This document shows positions 41,484 to 42,978 of a DNA stretch of 42,978 bases, piece by piece. Numbering within the stretch: the first letter of the stretch is position 1; each line of letters opens with the position of its first letter. Under the pieces are notes generated by a model, which saw nothing but the letters and a program-made list of their open reading frames with translations, was not told the DNA's origin and made no database searches. The stretch spans positions 1 through 42,978 of the forward strand of contig JALFKC010000051.1 of the NCBI GenBank assembly GCA_022775765.1, read 5' to 3'. Both the position numbers and the translations under genes were made by a program. This stretch comes from Campylobacter sp. (lineage in GTDB: Bacteria; Campylobacterota; Campylobacteria; Campylobacterales; Campylobacteraceae).

Positions 41484-42917
41484 CTATTCAATGCTTTGAT
41501 TTTCTATTTTAACACTAGATTTGTGTTTGTAATAGTTATAATTCATCTGAATTATTTTTTGAAGATTTATACTAACATTTCTCATCATCAAAGTATCATT
41601 CATAAGCGAAGTTGCCATAGAACTAGTGATAAAATCTTTATCCAAAAGCTCATTCATTCTGCCTTTTCCAACCAAATCGTAGCTTTTTATTATCTTTTCT
41701 AACTCTAGTGATTTTGCTTCTATCGCATTTGGTTCATTTAGTTTTAGGGAAGAATTTGTGATATTGATACTTTTAAAAGCTTTAATTCTTAGTTTATTGT
41801 ATTCATCTTTGATGTATTCATTTGATGAGTTTAAAAATCTATTCAAATTTGGATAGATATTTTTGATATCTTTTAAAATTTCAGCAAGTCTTAAGCTACC
41901 ACGCCTTATTGATATAAAAATTTTGGTATCCTCTTCGTTTTGAGCAGTTTTATCAGCTCTCATAGAAAAGTCTATGATATCATTATATAGACTTTTAAAT
42001 CTATCGTCATAGAGCTTGTCAAAATCTATCTTTGTAGTCTTTTTCTTTGAGTATATTATGCTCTCTTCGCTTAAATTTGAGTTTAAATCATTAGCATTTA
42101 GTGAAAGTGTTTTGGCGATGATTGACATTGTGTTGGTGTAGAGGTGTTTTGTCTCTAAAATTAACACTTCTTTTGCACTATTTGCGTAGTTTAGTGCCTC
42201 TTTTTTGAGATACAAAGATACTGAAGCGGACTTTTTGGTATCTTTTGCTTTGATGATACGCTCTAAAAGCTTAACTACTTTTGAGTTTATTGGATAAAAT
42301 ATTAGCACTCCAATGGCATTAAAATAGGTATGAAATAGTGCTAGTTTTAGCGTGTAATCATCAGCTTTTATTCCAAATAACTCACTGCTAATATCTACAA
42401 AACTCATCAAAGGGTAGATAAGAACTATAGTTACTATAGCACTTGTGATATTAAATAGCAAGTGCCCCGCCATCAATCTTTTACCTTCTATGTTTGAGCC
42501 AAGAGAGCCTAAAAAAGCCATAATCGTGCTTCCAACATTTGAGCCAATTGTGATAGCTAGAGCGTTTTCATAGCTGATTTGTTCCCCAGCTAGAGCAGTT
42601 ATTGCAATTGCAATTGTAGCGTGAGAGCTTTGTGTGATTATTGTGATGACAAATCCTACAATTGTATAAACCAATACACCTTTATAGCCACTCATTCCAA
42701 AGCTTACTAGATCAACACTCTCTTTTATCTCCTCAAAACCCTCTTTGATATATGCAATTCCTAAAAATAAAAGCCCTATACTAAATAAAAAATATCCAAA
42801 GCCCTTGATCTGCTTTTGTTTGTTTAGGATAAATATCACCGTTCCTACAAACCTATAAAATCCTATAAAAAGATATAAAACTCTATAAATAGGATTTTTG
42901 TTGTATTCCTGTTTCAA
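41484..42917 (-). CDS. Na/Pi cotransporter family protein, probably lacking the first repeat
   Basis: A 477-residue membrane protein. The N-terminal part has a Na_Pi_cotrans repeat with the QSS signature (TQSSHATIAIAITALAG), then IGSNVGSTIMAFLGSLGSNIEGKRLMAGHLLFN. The C-terminal 250 residues form a PhoU-like helical domain. Full members have two QSS repeats, and the sequence here matches the second one. The family's first repeat (about 130-150 residues) is not present in this frame. The frame opens only at a TTG (42917) with an in-frame TAG five codons upstream, and the ribosome site is poor. A 10-bp tandem repeat lies at 42851-42890. It may be a truncated or decaying gene, or start further in (a GTG at 42839 follows TAGGA). 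Confidence 0.75.
   Translation of the reverse strand: MKQEYNKNPIYRVLYLFIGFYRFVGTVIFILNKQKQIKGFGYFLFSIGLLFLGIAYIKEGFEEIKESVDLVSFGMSGYKGVLVYTIVGFVITIITQSSHATIAIAITALAGEQISYENALAITIGSNVGSTIMAFLGSLGSNIEGKRLMAGHLLFNITSAIVTIVLIYPLMSFVDISSELFGIKADDYTLKLALFHTYFNAIGVLIFYPINSKVVKLLERIIKAKDTKKSASVSLYLKKEALNYANSAKEVLILETKHLYTNTMSIIAKTLSLNANDLNSNLSEESIIYSKKKTTKIDFDKLYDDRFKSLYNDIIDFSMRADKTAQNEEDTKIFISIRRGSLRLAEILKDIKNIYPNLNRFLNSSNEYIKDEYNKLRIKAFKSINITNSSLKLNEPNAIEAKSLELEKIIKSYDLVGKGRMNELLDKDFITSSMATSLMNDTLMMRNVSINLQKIIQMNYNYYKHKSSVKIENQSIE
42851..42890. repeat. four tandem 10-bp units, consensus NNCTATAAAA
   Basis: Consecutive units read ACCTATAAAA, TCCTATAAAA, AGATATAAAA and CTCTATAAAT in exact 10-base register. 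They lie at the 5' end of the Na/Pi family frame. Ten is not a multiple of three, so a change in copy number would shift any frame crossing them. Confidence 0.65.
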
Positions 42918-42978
42918 CCTTGCTAGTTGCTATTTGATTTATTGCTAAATCATCTAGCAGAGCTGTCAAGTCCGCAGG
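42883..42978 (-). CDS. possible 3' end of a gene entering from the right
   Basis: From the window edge, one minus-strand frame is open for 31 codons to a TAG at 42885-42883. It reads PADLTALLDDLAINQIATSK and then VETGIQQKSYL, a normal-looking protein composition. It overlaps the assigned 5' end of the Na/Pi family frame in another phase. It could be the C-terminus of a neighbouring gene or the remains of a frameshifted start of the Na/Pi gene. No family recognised. Confidence 0.3.
   Translation of the reverse strand, partial: PADLTALLDDLAINQIATSKVETGIQQKSYL

Overview
The window is a low-GC, gene-dense chromosomal segment that looks like Campylobacter (Campylobacterota). The reasons are tight operons with 1-14 base overlaps, TATAAT-type -10 boxes with little -35 signal, frequent TTG starts, an AT-biased codon use, and gene order I recognise from C. 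jejuni: sppA/mqnF/aroQ/folK at the left, and a pgl N-glycosylation block followed by prmA-ftsH-psd-like-pssA at the right. It is not C. jejuni itself. Several genes usual there are absent (pglK, pglH, pglI, pglJ, pglG, cheY), and others are present that I would not expect (ddh, an ecotin, hisH-hisA beside pgl). I cannot assign a species.

Layout. 1-301: AT-rich, no gene seen. 302-2364 (minus): sppA and mqnF, divergent from 2437-5000 (plus) aroQ-pepP-folK-LOG. 5063-6085: mnmA. 6253-9055: petABC (cytochrome bc1). 9082-10204: corA-like and acpS. 10207-10422 (minus): a small acidic protein. 10560-11534: ddh, a diaminopimelate dehydrogenase, then a strong hairpin. 11649-13157 (minus): a cardiolipin synthase, divergent from a PHP phosphoesterase whose mRNA may be leaderless.

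14004-22448 reads as one iron-uptake transcription unit. A Fur-like box is followed by a small membrane protein, a PepSY protein, a TonB-dependent receptor, exbB, exbD, tonB, an ABC ATPase, an ABC permease and a DUF4857-like membrane protein, almost all overlapping by 1-4 bases. 22482-32144 is the N-glycosylation operon: a secreted ATP-dependent DNA ligase, gne, a periplasmic ecotin-type protease inhibitor, then pglB-A-C-D-E-F. It supplies the sugar epimerase, diNAcBac synthesis, the priming transferase, the first GalNAc transferase and the oligosaccharyltransferase, but no flippase and no later glycosyltransferases. hisH-hisA, prmA-ftsH, a PSD-like protein, pssA and leuA follow. leuA is preceded by a candidate 21-residue leader peptide whose Shine-Dalgarno can pair with its own leucine codons.

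39285-40439 is the only long gene-free stretch. It holds several GC-rich palindromes, including an 85-base multi-branched element and a perfect 10-bp stem, which no gene explains. The window ends with a BASS-family transporter and, convergent to it, a Na/Pi cotransporter family gene that seems to lack its first half.

The best candidates for something undescribed are the GC-rich palindrome cluster, the leuA leader, the ecotin inside the glycosylation operon, and the TonB-ABC-DUF4857 iron locus.
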